NCBI GenBank assembly: GCA_039034015.1
Contig: JBCCBM010000014.1
Coordinates: 29,965-93,964, forward strand
Source of the DNA: Acuticoccus sp039034015
Lineage (GTDB): Bacteria > Pseudomonadota > Alphaproteobacteria > Rhizobiales > Amorphaceae
Direction of reading: 5' to 3'
DNA length: 64,000 nucleotides
Shown: piece after piece, positions 7,127 to 14,422 of the stretch
How the letters are laid out: every line of letters starts with the position of its first letter
Numbering within the stretch: position 1 is the first letter of the stretch
The notes under the pieces: generated by a model
Seen by the model: only the letters and a program-made list of their open reading frames with translations
Databases searched by the model: none
Told to the model about the DNA's origin: nothing
Made by a program: the position numbers and the translations under genes

Positions 7127-9079
7127 TTGCGCCTCATTGCCCTCCTCCTCGCCCTCATGATGGCCGGCCCTGCCCTGGCGCAGGCCGAACCCACCGCCAT
7201 CGAAGCGCTGTTGATCGAGCAGTCCGAGCTCATCCAGAAGGGCTCGCGCCGGTCCATCGGCCCCGCCATTGACGCCGTTGCCAACAGCGGCCTCCCCGAG
7301 GCGGCCGACGTCCTCATCCTCTGGCGCGAAAAGGAGCTGTTTGCCCGCAAATCAGACGGCCGCTTCTTCCTCGCCGAGCGGCGCGACCGGTCCACCTACG
7401 ACCTCTTCCACATCATCACCCGCGCGCCGATGGGCGAAGCGGGCCGGCGCGATGTGAAAAACATCAAACCCAACAGTGGCGTGCGCGCGATGATCTCCGC
7501 AGCGCTCGTCACCTTCCAATTGTCCGACCCTGACCCGGCCGTCCGCCAAGAGAGCCTCGCCGCCATCGAGCGGGACCCTGAGGCTGCGCACCTCACCTCA
7601 CTGCGCACCGCCCTCCCCCGGGAGACGGACCCCGCTCTCAAAGCCGCCATGGAGCGGGCCGAGCGCCGCCTCACAATCCGCTTCGATGAGGATCAAGCCG
7701 CCCGCATCACCGCCATCAAAAGCTTTGCCGGCGACCTCTCGGTGGAAACCCGCGCGACCCTAAACCCGCTGCTTGCCACCACACGCCGCGCGCGCCCGCT
7801 CAGCGCCACGCCCACCGGCAACATTGCCCGCACCCTCACCCCCGGCGGCGACGGCCTCACCATCGCCGCCGCCTACGACATGCTGGTGCGCGCCGACCTT
7901 GCCCCCACCATCATCGATGCCGACGCCCGGGACGCGGCCCTCGTCGCCAACCTCTCCGATGGCACCGTCGCCGGCGTCCCCGTCGCAAGCCTCGACACCC
8001 GCGCCGCGCGCGATGCGGCCTACGCGCGCCTCGCCGCCGACGGCACCGTGCTAGACACCCTCACCGAGGACGACCGCCTCGCTCTCCTCGACGCCTATGT
8101 GTTCGAAGACATTTTTGAGCAGCCAAAGCCCATCACCGATGCCGCGCAAGAAACCATCGACGCCATCAACACGCAGGTGACCGTGTCCGAGGCGGCAGAC
8201 CTTGCGCTCGACGGTGTGTCCCTCGCCTCAATCTACTTTTTGGCAGCCATCGGCCTTGCGATCACCTTTGGCGTGATGGGCGTCATCAACATGGCCCATG
8301 GCGAATTCATCATGATGGGCGCCTACACGGGCTTTGTGGTGCAACTCTTTGTGCCCGACAAAACCCTCTCGCTGGTGCTGGCGCTGCCGCTTGCGTTCAT
8401 CATCACGTTTGCCGCCGGCGTCGCGCTGGAGCGCCTCGTCATCCGTTGGCTTTACCACCGCCCGCTGGAAACATTGCTTGCCACCTTCGGCGTTTCCATC
8501 GCCCTCCAGCAGCTCTTCAAGAACATTTTTGGCACCCAGGCCCGCCCGCTCACCTCGCCGGACTGGCTTGGCGGCGCCCTCGTCATCAACGACGCGCTGC
8601 AAATCTCCAACATCCGCATCGCGATCTTCGTCCTCGCGGTCACCTTCTTCCTGATCCTCCTCTTCATCTTAAAACGCACGCGGCTTGGCCTAGAAGTGCG
8701 CGCGGTCACGCAAAACCCGCGCATGGCCGCCTCGATGGGCATCAACCCGGACCGGATCAACATGCTCACCTTTGGGCTTGGCTCCGGCATTGCGGGGATC
8801 GCAGGCGTCGCCATCGGCCTCTTTGCAAAAGTCACATCCGACCTTGGCGCGTCCTACATCGTCCAAAGCTTTATGACAGTAGTGGTGGGCGGCGTCGGCT
8901 CCATCTTCGGCACGCTCGCGGGGGCAACGCTCATCGGCTTCCTGCAAAAGGGGATTGAGGCGCTCAACCCATCCAACACGCTGGCGGCGCAGACCTACAT
9001 GATCATCTTCATCATCATCTTCATCCAGTTCCGCCCCAAGGGCATTTTCGCCCTGCGCGGCCGGGCGGCCGAAGCATGA
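7127..9079 (+). CDS. urtB: Urea ABC transporter permease UrtB
   Basis: Inner-membrane permease of the urea importer, about 650 residues from the TTG at 7127, which opens a signal sequence (LRLIALLLALMMAGPALAQ); an ATG at 7157 is an alternative and no strong ribosome site settles it. Residues about 25-360 form the long periplasmic domain found in proteobacterial UrtB. The rest is a LivH-like permease with about eight spans, including GVMGVINMAHGEFIMMGAYTG and the EAA-like GLEVRAVTQNPRMAASMGIN loop. The gene overlaps the next one by ATGA, so translation is probably coupled to the acetyltransferase gene. Confidence 0.94.
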   Translation: MRLIALLLALMMAGPALAQAEPTAIEALLIEQSELIQKGSRRSIGPAIDAVANSGLPEAADVLILWREKELFARKSDGRFFLAERRDRSTYDLFHIITRAPMGEAGRRDVKNIKPNSGVRAMISAALVTFQLSDPDPAVRQESLAAIERDPEAAHLTSLRTALPRETDPALKAAMERAERRLTIRFDEDQAARITAIKSFAGDLSVETRATLNPLLATTRRARPLSATPTGNIARTLTPGGDGLTIAAAYDMLVRADLAPTIIDADARDAALVANLSDGTVAGVPVASLDTRAARDAAYARLAADGTVLDTLTEDDRLALLDAYVFEDIFEQPKPITDAAQETIDAINTQVTVSEAADLALDGVSLASIYFLAAIGLAITFGVMGVINMAHGEFIMMGAYTGFVVQLFVPDKTLSLVLALPLAFIITFAAGVALERLVIRWLYHRPLETLLATFGVSIALQQLFKNIFGTQARPLTSPDWLGGALVINDALQISNIRIAIFVLAVTFFLILLFILKRTRLGLEVRAVTQNPRMAASMGINPDRINMLTFGLGSGIAGIAGVAIGLFAKVTSDLGASYIVQSFMTVVVGGVGSIFGTLAGATLIGFLQKGIEALNPSNTLAAQTYMIIFIIIFIQFRPKGIFALRGRAAEA

Positions 9080-9537
9080 GCCTCACCGTCCGCCGCGCCG
9101 ACCCGGATGACCCGGCCCTCGCCCCCGTCATCGACGCGCACCTTGCCCATTGCGGCGACCTTTGCCCCAGCAACCACGTGCTCGGCCGCGCAGGGCTAAA
9201 GGCCATCACCCTTTTCGCGGCCTACGACGATGGCGCGCCCGTCGGCATCGGCGCCCTCAAAAACCTTGGCGCCGGCCATGGCGAGGTCAAATCCATGCAC
9301 ACCGCAAAGGCCGCCCGCGGCAAGGGGGTCGCCCGCGCACTCCTCGCCGCCATTATCGCCGACGCAAAAGCGGAAGACATGACCCGCCTTAGCCTAGAAA
9401 CCGGAACCGACCCCGACTTTGCCGCCGCAAGAGCCTTCTACGAGGAAGCCGGATTCGACCGCTGCCCCCCCTTCGCAACGTACAAAAACGACCCCGCCAG
9501 CGTCTTCTACACCTGCGCGTTGGCGGCCACCGCATGA
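9076..9537 (+). CDS. GNAT family N-acetyltransferase inside the urt operon
   Basis: Predicted cytoplasmic acyl-CoA dependent N-acetyltransferase, 153 residues. The acetyl-CoA pyrophosphate loop is seen as RGKGVARALLAAI near residues 81-93, preceded by the beta-4 strand HGEVKSMHTAKAA, and the C-terminal ARAFYEEAGFDRCPPF signature is typical of the PhnO/YjhQ-like branch. It overlaps urtB by ATGA and is therefore likely co-translated with it. An acetyltransferase is not a normal part of a urea transporter; its substrate is unknown. It is followed by 319 bases without a gene before urtC. Confidence 0.9.
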   Translation: MSLTVRRADPDDPALAPVIDAHLAHCGDLCPSNHVLGRAGLKAITLFAAYDDGAPVGIGALKNLGAGHGEVKSMHTAKAARGKGVARALLAAIIADAKAEDMTRLSLETGTDPDFAAARAFYEEAGFDRCPPFATYKNDPASVFYTCALAATA

Positions 9538-9622
9538 CCCACACCATTCCAGTTCCTTTGGTGAGACCGCAGCGCGACGGTCCTGCGAAACGACGTTCCT
9601 TCGGAGCCGACACCGCCAGGAC

Positions 9623-9794
9623 CTCGCGCAGCGTGCGCCGGGTCAAGGTCTTCAGAGCGTTTCTCGCTCAGGTGAGATCACCTGAGCGAGAAAAAACGCT
9701 CGCAAACCAAAGGGGCGCGCATCTTGTCTGCGCCCAACCGGGCGCAGGATGCGCTAAAGCGCAGCGTGCCTTGACGCGGCGCACCCTGCGCGAG
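9623..9794. repeat. Composite palindromic element between the acetyltransferase gene and urtC
   Basis: Imperfect 25-base terminal inverted repeats (9623-9647 and 9770-9794, 23 of 25 matching) enclose two nested hairpins. One has arms TTTCTCGCTCAGGTGA and its complement at 9660-9691. The other, at 9717-9754, pairs GCGCATC with GATGCGC and CTGCGCCC with GGGCGCAG around an AACC loop. No open reading frame of note lies inside. The layout resembles a REP- or MITE-like intergenic element inserted into the operon. The flanks 9538-9622 and 9795-9856 show nothing else besides the urtC ribosome site. Confidence 0.7.
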
Positions 9795-9856
9795 ACCCTC
9801 AACCGCGGCGGGAGTTGTCCGCCCCGATCGCGACATGTGCCCCAGGGAGCCGCGCG

Positions 9857-11047
9857 ATGACCCGCAAAAGCGTCCTCGCCGAACCCCACGTCTTCATCAC
9901 GATCCTCCTCCTCGCCGCCTTCACGGTGAGCGTGTCGTCCATGTCCGAAATGGCCGGCGGCGACATATCCACCAGCCTCATAAAAACCCTCGGCAAGACG
10001 CTGTGCCTTTGCCTCGTCGCCCTCGCCATGGACCTCGTGTGGGGCTATTGCGGCATCCTTTCCCTCGGCCATTTCGCCTTCTTTGGCCTCGGCGGATACA
10101 TGATCGGCATGTGGATCATGTACGCTCGAACCGAGGCAATCGTGGTGGAGGCTGCAGAAAACGCCCCCCTCCCGCCAACCCCGCAAGAGATCCAAGACGC
10201 CATCGGCACCCAAATTTTTGGCGTCGTCGGCGGCAGCGACATCCCGCTCATCTGGTCGTTTGCCCACTCGCTGCCGCTGCAACTGGCGCTTGTGGTGCTC
10301 GTGCCAGGCCTGCTTGCGTTGGTGTTCGGGTGGCTTGCGTTCCGCTCCCGGGTGACGGGGGTTTACCTCTCCATCCTCACCCAGGCGATGACGCTGGCGC
10401 TCTCGCTCTACCTTTTCCAGAACGACTCTGGTTTGCGCGGCAACAACGGCCTCTCCGGCCTTCAAAACATCCCAGGCTTTGAAAGCGTGCCACAGTCCAC
10501 CGTCGCGGTTGCCTTCTTCGTCGCCTCCGCCGTAGCGCTGGGCCTTGCCTACATTCTCTCCGCCTGGCTGGTGCGCGGCAAGTTCGGCTCCGTGGTGCGC
10601 GGCATCCGCGATGATGAGGCGCGCGTGCGCTTCCTCGGCTACGAGGTGGAGTATTTTAAGCTCACCGTCTTCACCCTCACCGCCGTGATGGCCGGCTGCG
10701 CGGGCGCCCTTTACTACCCCCAAGCGGGCATCGTGAACCCTGCAGAAGTTGCACCCATCGCCTCCATCTACCTTGCGGTCTGGGTCGCCATCGGCGGGCG
10801 CGGCCGGCTTTATGGCGCGATCATTGGCGCTGCGGTGGTCTCGCTCCTCTCCACCTGGTTCACCGGTGGCCGCGCGCCCGACATTGACCTTGGCCTCTTC
10901 ACCATCGTGTGGGTGGATTGGTGGCAGGTGCTCCTCGGCGTCTCCTTCGTCCTCGTGACCCTCTTTGCCCCCAAAGGGATCGGGGGATTGGTGGACGCCC
11001 TCGTGCGCAAACGGCCCGACCCCGCGCGGGACACCAAACGCGCATGA
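9857..11047 (+). CDS. urtC: Urea ABC transporter permease UrtC
   Basis: Second inner-membrane permease of the urea importer (LivM-like), 396 residues. The ATG at 9857 is favoured over one at 9815 because GGGAG precedes it and the chain then opens like UrtC (MTRKSVLAEPHVFITILLLAA). Recognisable UrtC features are DLVWGYCGILSLGHFAFFGLGGYMIGMWIM and the FQNDSGLRGNNGLSGL segment. About ten membrane spans can be seen. It ends with the ATGA overlap to urtD. The 319-base gap before it, holding a palindromic element, is unusual for this normally compact operon. Confidence 0.95.
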   Translation: MTRKSVLAEPHVFITILLLAAFTVSVSSMSEMAGGDISTSLIKTLGKTLCLCLVALAMDLVWGYCGILSLGHFAFFGLGGYMIGMWIMYARTEAIVVEAAENAPLPPTPQEIQDAIGTQIFGVVGGSDIPLIWSFAHSLPLQLALVVLVPGLLALVFGWLAFRSRVTGVYLSILTQAMTLALSLYLFQNDSGLRGNNGLSGLQNIPGFESVPQSTVAVAFFVASAVALGLAYILSAWLVRGKFGSVVRGIRDDEARVRFLGYEVEYFKLTVFTLTAVMAGCAGALYYPQAGIVNPAEVAPIASIYLAVWVAIGGRGRLYGAIIGAAVVSLLSTWFTGGRAPDIDLGLFTIVWVDWWQVLLGVSFVLVTLFAPKGIGGLVDALVRKRPDPARDTKRA

Positions 11048-11784
11048 CCGCCCTTTTGGAAGTTGCCGCCGTTTCCGTCTCGTTCGACGGTTTTAAAGCC
11101 ATCAACGACCTCTCGTTCGAGATCGGCGAGGGCGAATTGCGCGCCATCATCGGCCCCAATGGCGCGGGCAAAACCACATTCATGGACATCGTCACCGGCA
11201 AAACCCGCCCCGACACCGGCGATGTGCTCTGGGGGGATGACAACATCTCCCTCCTCAAAAAATCAGAGGCGGAGATTGCGCGCCTCGGCATTGGCCGAAA
11301 ATTCCAGCGCCCCACCGTCTTTGAAGAACAGTCCGTCTTCGACAACCTCGTGATGGCGCTCAAAAAGCCGCGCGGGCCGTTTGCTGTCCTTGGCAGCCGC
11401 CTCGTCGCCGACGACACGGCGCGGGTGGACGCCCTTGCCGATGAAATCGGCCTCAAGGTCGCGCTCAACCGGCGGGCGGGCGAGCTTTCCCACGGACAAA
11501 AGCAGTGGCTCGAAATCGGGATGCTGCTTGCCCAAGACCCAAAACTCCTGCTGGTGGATGAGCCGGCCGCCGGCATGACGGTGGCCGAGCGGGAACACAC
11601 CGCAGCCCTCCTCAAAGAAACCGCCAAAACCCGCGCCGTCATCGTGGTGGAGCACGACATGGAGTTTGTCCGCGCGCTGTCGGCCAAGGTCACGGTGCTC
11701 CACGAGGGCTCGGTGCTCGCGGAAGGGTCCATCGACCACGTCACATCCGACGCACGCGTCATCGACGTCTATTTGGGCCGCTGA
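11044..11784 (+). CDS. urtD: Urea ABC transporter ATP-binding protein UrtD
   Basis: LivG-type ATPase of the urea importer, 246 residues, cytoplasmic side. Walker A is GPNGAGKT near residue 37; the signature is degenerate (LSHGQKQWLEIGMLLAQDP), which is usual for UrtD; Walker B is LLLVDEPAAGMT. The start overlaps the urtC stop by ATGA. The C-terminal part HVTSDARVIDVYLGR is the LivG tail (BCA_ABC_TP_C). It should work as a heterodimer with UrtE. Confidence 0.95.
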   Translation: MTALLEVAAVSVSFDGFKAINDLSFEIGEGELRAIIGPNGAGKTTFMDIVTGKTRPDTGDVLWGDDNISLLKKSEAEIARLGIGRKFQRPTVFEEQSVFDNLVMALKKPRGPFAVLGSRLVADDTARVDALADEIGLKVALNRRAGELSHGQKQWLEIGMLLAQDPKLLLVDEPAAGMTVAEREHTAALLKETAKTRAVIVVEHDMEFVRALSAKVTVLHEGSVLAEGSIDHVTSDARVIDVYLGR

Positions 11785-11788
11785 CGCC

Positions 11789-12484
11789 ATGCTGGATGCC
11801 AAAGACATCACCCTCCACTACTCGGGCTCGCAGATCCTTTATGGGGTCGACATCACCGCCGATGTCGGCGCCGTCACCTGCGTGATGGGCGTGAACGGCG
11901 TCGGCAAGACGAGCCTTTTGAAGGCCATTGCCGGCCTCCACCCCCGCTCCGGCGGCACCATCACGCTGGCGGGCGAGGCGCTGCCGAAGCTCAGCCCCCA
12001 GGCGCTTGCCAAGCGCGGCGTCGCCATCGTGCCCCAAGGGCGCGACGTCTTCCCGCTGATGACGGTCCGCGAAAACCTAGAAACCGGCTTTGCCTGCCTG
12101 CCGCGGGGCGAGCGGCGGGTGCCAGACGCAATCTTTGACCTTTTCCCCATCCTCTCCACCATGCAAAACCGGCGCGGGGGCGACCTATCGGGCGGGCAGC
12201 AACAGCAGCTCGCCATTGCACGCGCCCTGGTGACACGGCCCAAACTTCTCCTGATGGATGAGCCGACGGAGGGCATTCAGCCCAGCATCATCGCCGACAT
12301 TGGCCGCGTGATCGCCCACCTTCGCGAAGAGCGGCAGATGGCGATTGTGCTGGTGGAGCAATTCTTCCGCTTTGCCTACGACCTTGCCGACCGGTTTGTG
12401 GTGCTGGAGCGCGGCGCCGTCACGCTGTCCGGCGAAAAAAGCGCCCTGTCAAAGGACGCGCTTTACGAGGCCGTGTCCGTTTAG
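11789..12484 (+). CDS. urtE: Urea ABC transporter ATP-binding protein UrtE
   Basis: LivF-type ATPase of the urea importer, 231 residues. It starts four bases after urtD (MLDAKDITLHYSGSQILYGV). Walker A is GVNGVGKT near residue 36, the signature is LSGGQQQQLAIARAL and Walker B is LLLMDEPTEGIQPSI; the last motif is characteristic of UrtE. It closes the operon. Downstream, 17 bases separate it from a convergent DUF3096 gene, with no obvious terminator. Confidence 0.95.
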   Translation: MLDAKDITLHYSGSQILYGVDITADVGAVTCVMGVNGVGKTSLLKAIAGLHPRSGGTITLAGEALPKLSPQALAKRGVAIVPQGRDVFPLMTVRENLETGFACLPRGERRVPDAIFDLFPILSTMQNRRGGDLSGGQQQQLAIARALVTRPKLLLMDEPTEGIQPSIIADIGRVIAHLREERQMAIVLVEQFFRFAYDLADRFVVLERGAVTLSGEKSALSKDALYEAVSV

Positions 12485-12501
12485 GGCGCTTCTCCAATTC
12501 G

Positions 12502-12648
12502 CTAACCGGGGATGAGGTCGGGCCAAAGGCCCGTCACGCCGATGAAAATCAGATAGGCCGCGATGGCATAGTTCAAAATGCGCGGGAAGATCAGGACGAG
12601 CACCCCAATCACGAGGGCGACGGCGGGCTGCGCGCTCAAAGCTTCCAT
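12502..12648 (-). CDS. Small membrane protein, DUF3096 family
   Basis: A 48-residue protein, MEALSAQPAVALVIGVLVLI and onward, with two hydrophobic segments separated by PRILNYAIAAY, matching the short DUF3096 family of uncharacterised proteins. The ATG at 12648 is preferred over longer in-frame extensions, which lose the family pattern. It is convergent with urtE and lies downstream of carD. No function is known for the family. Confidence 0.8.
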   Translation of the reverse strand: MEALSAQPAVALVIGVLVLIFPRILNYAIAAYLIFIGVTGLWPDLIPG

Positions 12649-12737
12649 GGTTGACGCCTTACTGAATTTTGATTCGCGCCAGATTTTGGTGTGACGGCCG
12701 GCAAACGCAAGGCCGCGGCGCACACGAAGGGCGGCAC

Positions 12738-12767
12738 AAAAAAGGGCGCCGCGGATGCAGCGCCCTT
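12738..12767 (-). terminator. Rho-independent terminator after carD
   Basis: On the minus strand, AAGGGCGC, a 10-base loop and GCGCCCTT are followed directly by a run of T. It begins 23 bases after the carD stop (12790) and points in the carD direction, so it should end the carD transcript before the DUF3096 gene. Confidence 0.85.
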
Positions 12768-12789
12768 GAATGCCGTAATGACGGGCCGC

Positions 12790-13377
12790 TTAGGCGGCTT
12801 TTTCCTGGAGCTCGTCGCCATCGCCGTCGTCGTCTTCCTCTTCCCCGCGGGCGGGGCGGCGGGGCGCTTTGGCCAGCTGCGCCTCGATCACTTTGATGGC
12901 GGCGGCCTCATCGGTCTTGTTGATGGCCGCAATTTCCCGCGCCATCCGGTCAAGGGCCGCTTCATAAAGCTGACGCTCGGAGTAGGACTGTTCCGGCTGG
13001 CTTTCGGCCCGGAAAAGGTCGCGCACCACCTCGGCGATGGCGATCAGGTCGCCCGAGTTGATCTTCGCTTCGTATTCCTGGGCGCGGCGGGACCACATGG
13101 TGCGTTTGACGCGCGCGCGGCCGGTCACGACCTCGAGCGCTTTCGTCTTGGTCTTTTCATCCGACAATTTGCGCATGCCAACGGAGGCAGCTTTGCCGAC
13201 CGGCACACGCAGCGTCATCTTGTCCTTGGCGAACGAGACCACGATGAGTTCCAGCGTGTGGCCGCCGAACTCGGTCTTTTGGATCTCTTGCACTTCGCCC
13301 ACACCGTGGGCGGGATACACCACATGTTCGTTCGGCTTGAACGCCGACTTGGCGGCGCCCTTTTTCACCGTTGCCAT
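12790..13377 (-). CDS. carD: CarD family transcriptional regulator (CdnL type)
   Basis: RNA-polymerase-binding transcription factor that stabilises open promoter complexes. The 195-residue chain has the N-terminal Tudor-like RNA polymerase interaction domain (residues about 12-75, with FKPNEHVVYPAHGVGEV and LIVVSFAKDKMTLRVPV) and the C-terminal helical DNA-binding domain (about 80-165, with TMWSRRAQEYEAKINSGD and YEAALDRMAREIAAI). An acidic tail (GEEEDDDGDGDE) follows. AGGAG precedes the ATG. It has its own terminator. Upstream lies a 322-base gap that should hold its promoter. CarD upstream of fdxA and the SUV3-like helicase is a common arrangement in Hyphomicrobiales. Confidence 0.95.
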   Translation of the reverse strand: MATVKKGAAKSAFKPNEHVVYPAHGVGEVQEIQKTEFGGHTLELIVVSFAKDKMTLRVPVGKAASVGMRKLSDEKTKTKALEVVTGRARVKRTMWSRRAQEYEAKINSGDLIAIAEVVRDLFRAESQPEQSYSERQLYEAALDRMAREIAAINKTDEAAAIKVIEAQLAKAPRRPARGEEEDDDGDGDELQEKAA

Positions 13378-13699
13378 ATGCGCAAATCACTCCTCGCATG
13401 CCGAGACCAGGTCATGGCCTCGGGAATCATTGTCGGGGGGGTGTCTCCGATCTGTGGGTCGTTACGTGCGAACGCTTGACGAGGGCTTCGCCGATACGCA
13501 ACGCAATGGAAGGATACAACGATCCAAGACCACAAACCGCTCCTGACTGGTCAGCCGAACCGCGGTGCAGAACCCATCATCGGTCCCACCCCTGCGACAG
13601 CGGCAGTTCTCAGTATGTAGCACAAACTGACGCAGCTTCAAAGCCGGCCGTCATCGCATTGATAAAATTTGAGCTAGACTGAGACGGCATTCCTCAGAA
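13378..13699. other. Intergenic region between carD and fdxA
   Basis: 322 bases without a convincing gene. The carD ribosome site (AGGAG) lies at its left end. I looked for a sigma-70 promoter driving carD and for a terminator after fdxA, both on the minus strand, and found neither at a convincing match. A short palindrome CTGAC-TG-GTCAG occurs near the middle. AT content rises near 13655-13680, just downstream of fdxA. Confidence 0.5.
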
Positions 13700-14038
13700 C
13701 TAGTCGCCCTCGCCGGCGGTCGACGTGAAGAACTTTTCGTACTTGCCCTCAACGTCCTTGTGCGCCTCCGCCTCGGGCAACGGGTCCCGCCTTGAGGTGA
13801 TGTTGGGCCATTGGGCGGCAAACGTCGCATTCAGCTCCAGCCACTTTTCTTGGCCAGGCTCGGTGTCGGGCTTGATGGCGTCAATGGGGCATTCCGGCTC
13901 GCACACGCCACAATCAATGCACTCGTCCGGATGGATGACGAGCATCGTTTCCCCCTCATAGAAGCAGTCCACCGGACACACCTCCACGCAGTCGGTGTAC
14001 TTACACTTGATGCACGCTTCTCCGACGATATACGTCAC
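13700..14038 (-). CDS. fdxA: Seven-iron ferredoxin FdxA ([3Fe-4S][4Fe-4S])
   Basis: Small soluble electron carrier, 112 residues. The GTG at 14038 is chosen because it gives the invariant family start MTYIVGEACIKCKYTDCVEVCPVD and lies behind GGGGAGGAG; an upstream start would add an atypical leader. Cysteines at 9, 17 and 50 suit a 3Fe-4S cluster, and those at 21, 40, 43 and 46 a 4Fe-4S cluster, as in Azotobacter ferredoxin I. The C-terminal part (about residues 60-112) matches the DUF3470-type tail of alphaproteobacterial FdxA. It probably forms an operon with the S4 protein and helicase upstream. Confidence 0.95.
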   Translation of the reverse strand: MTYIVGEACIKCKYTDCVEVCPVDCFYEGETMLVIHPDECIDCGVCEPECPIDAIKPDTEPGQEKWLELNATFAAQWPNITSRRDPLPEAEAHKDVEGKYEKFFTSTAGEGD

Positions 14039-14125
14039 GAACGCCTCTCCTCCCCTGTCACGGCCCCAGCCGTCGCCGGCGTCACCGTCGATGTACGGCC
14101 TCGGCCCGCCGCTCACAAGCGCCCC

Positions 14126-14422
14126 TCAGGGCGCCTCAATCCGCTCGTAAAGGCTGGGCGTGTCCTTGGCCCCCACCCGCGCGGCAGAAAGGCCCAACAC
14201 CCGAACCACATGCACCGTTTTTGAAATACGCACCGTCACAATATCGCCAGGACGCACGTGGCGAGCGCCATCGCTCACCTTGTCGCGGTTGATGCGCACT
14301 TTGCCGCCCGCAACGAGCGCCTCGGCCACACCGCGCGTTTTGGCAAAGCGCGCATAGGTCAGCCACTTGTCGATGCGCTGACTGGCCTCGCCCGCCTCAG
14401 CGATCGCCGGACCCTTTCTCAA
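14126..14422 (-). CDS. RNA-binding S4 domain protein (Hsp15-like)
   Basis: A 98-residue protein made almost entirely of an S4 RNA-binding fold: RIDKWLTYARFAKTRGVAEALVAGG, then KVRINRDKVSDGARHVRPGDIVTV. This is the Hsp15/HslR-type arrangement; in E. coli Hsp15 binds 50S subunits carrying nascent chains, but the alphaproteobacterial members are largely untested. It overlaps the 3' end of the helicase gene by 26 bases in another frame, so coupled expression with the helicase is likely. It is about 35 residues shorter than E. coli Hsp15. Confidence 0.9.
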   Translation of the reverse strand: MRKGPAIAEAGEASQRIDKWLTYARFAKTRGVAEALVAGGKVRINRDKVSDGARHVRPGDIVTVRISKTVHVVRVLGLSAARVGAKDTPSLYERIEAP

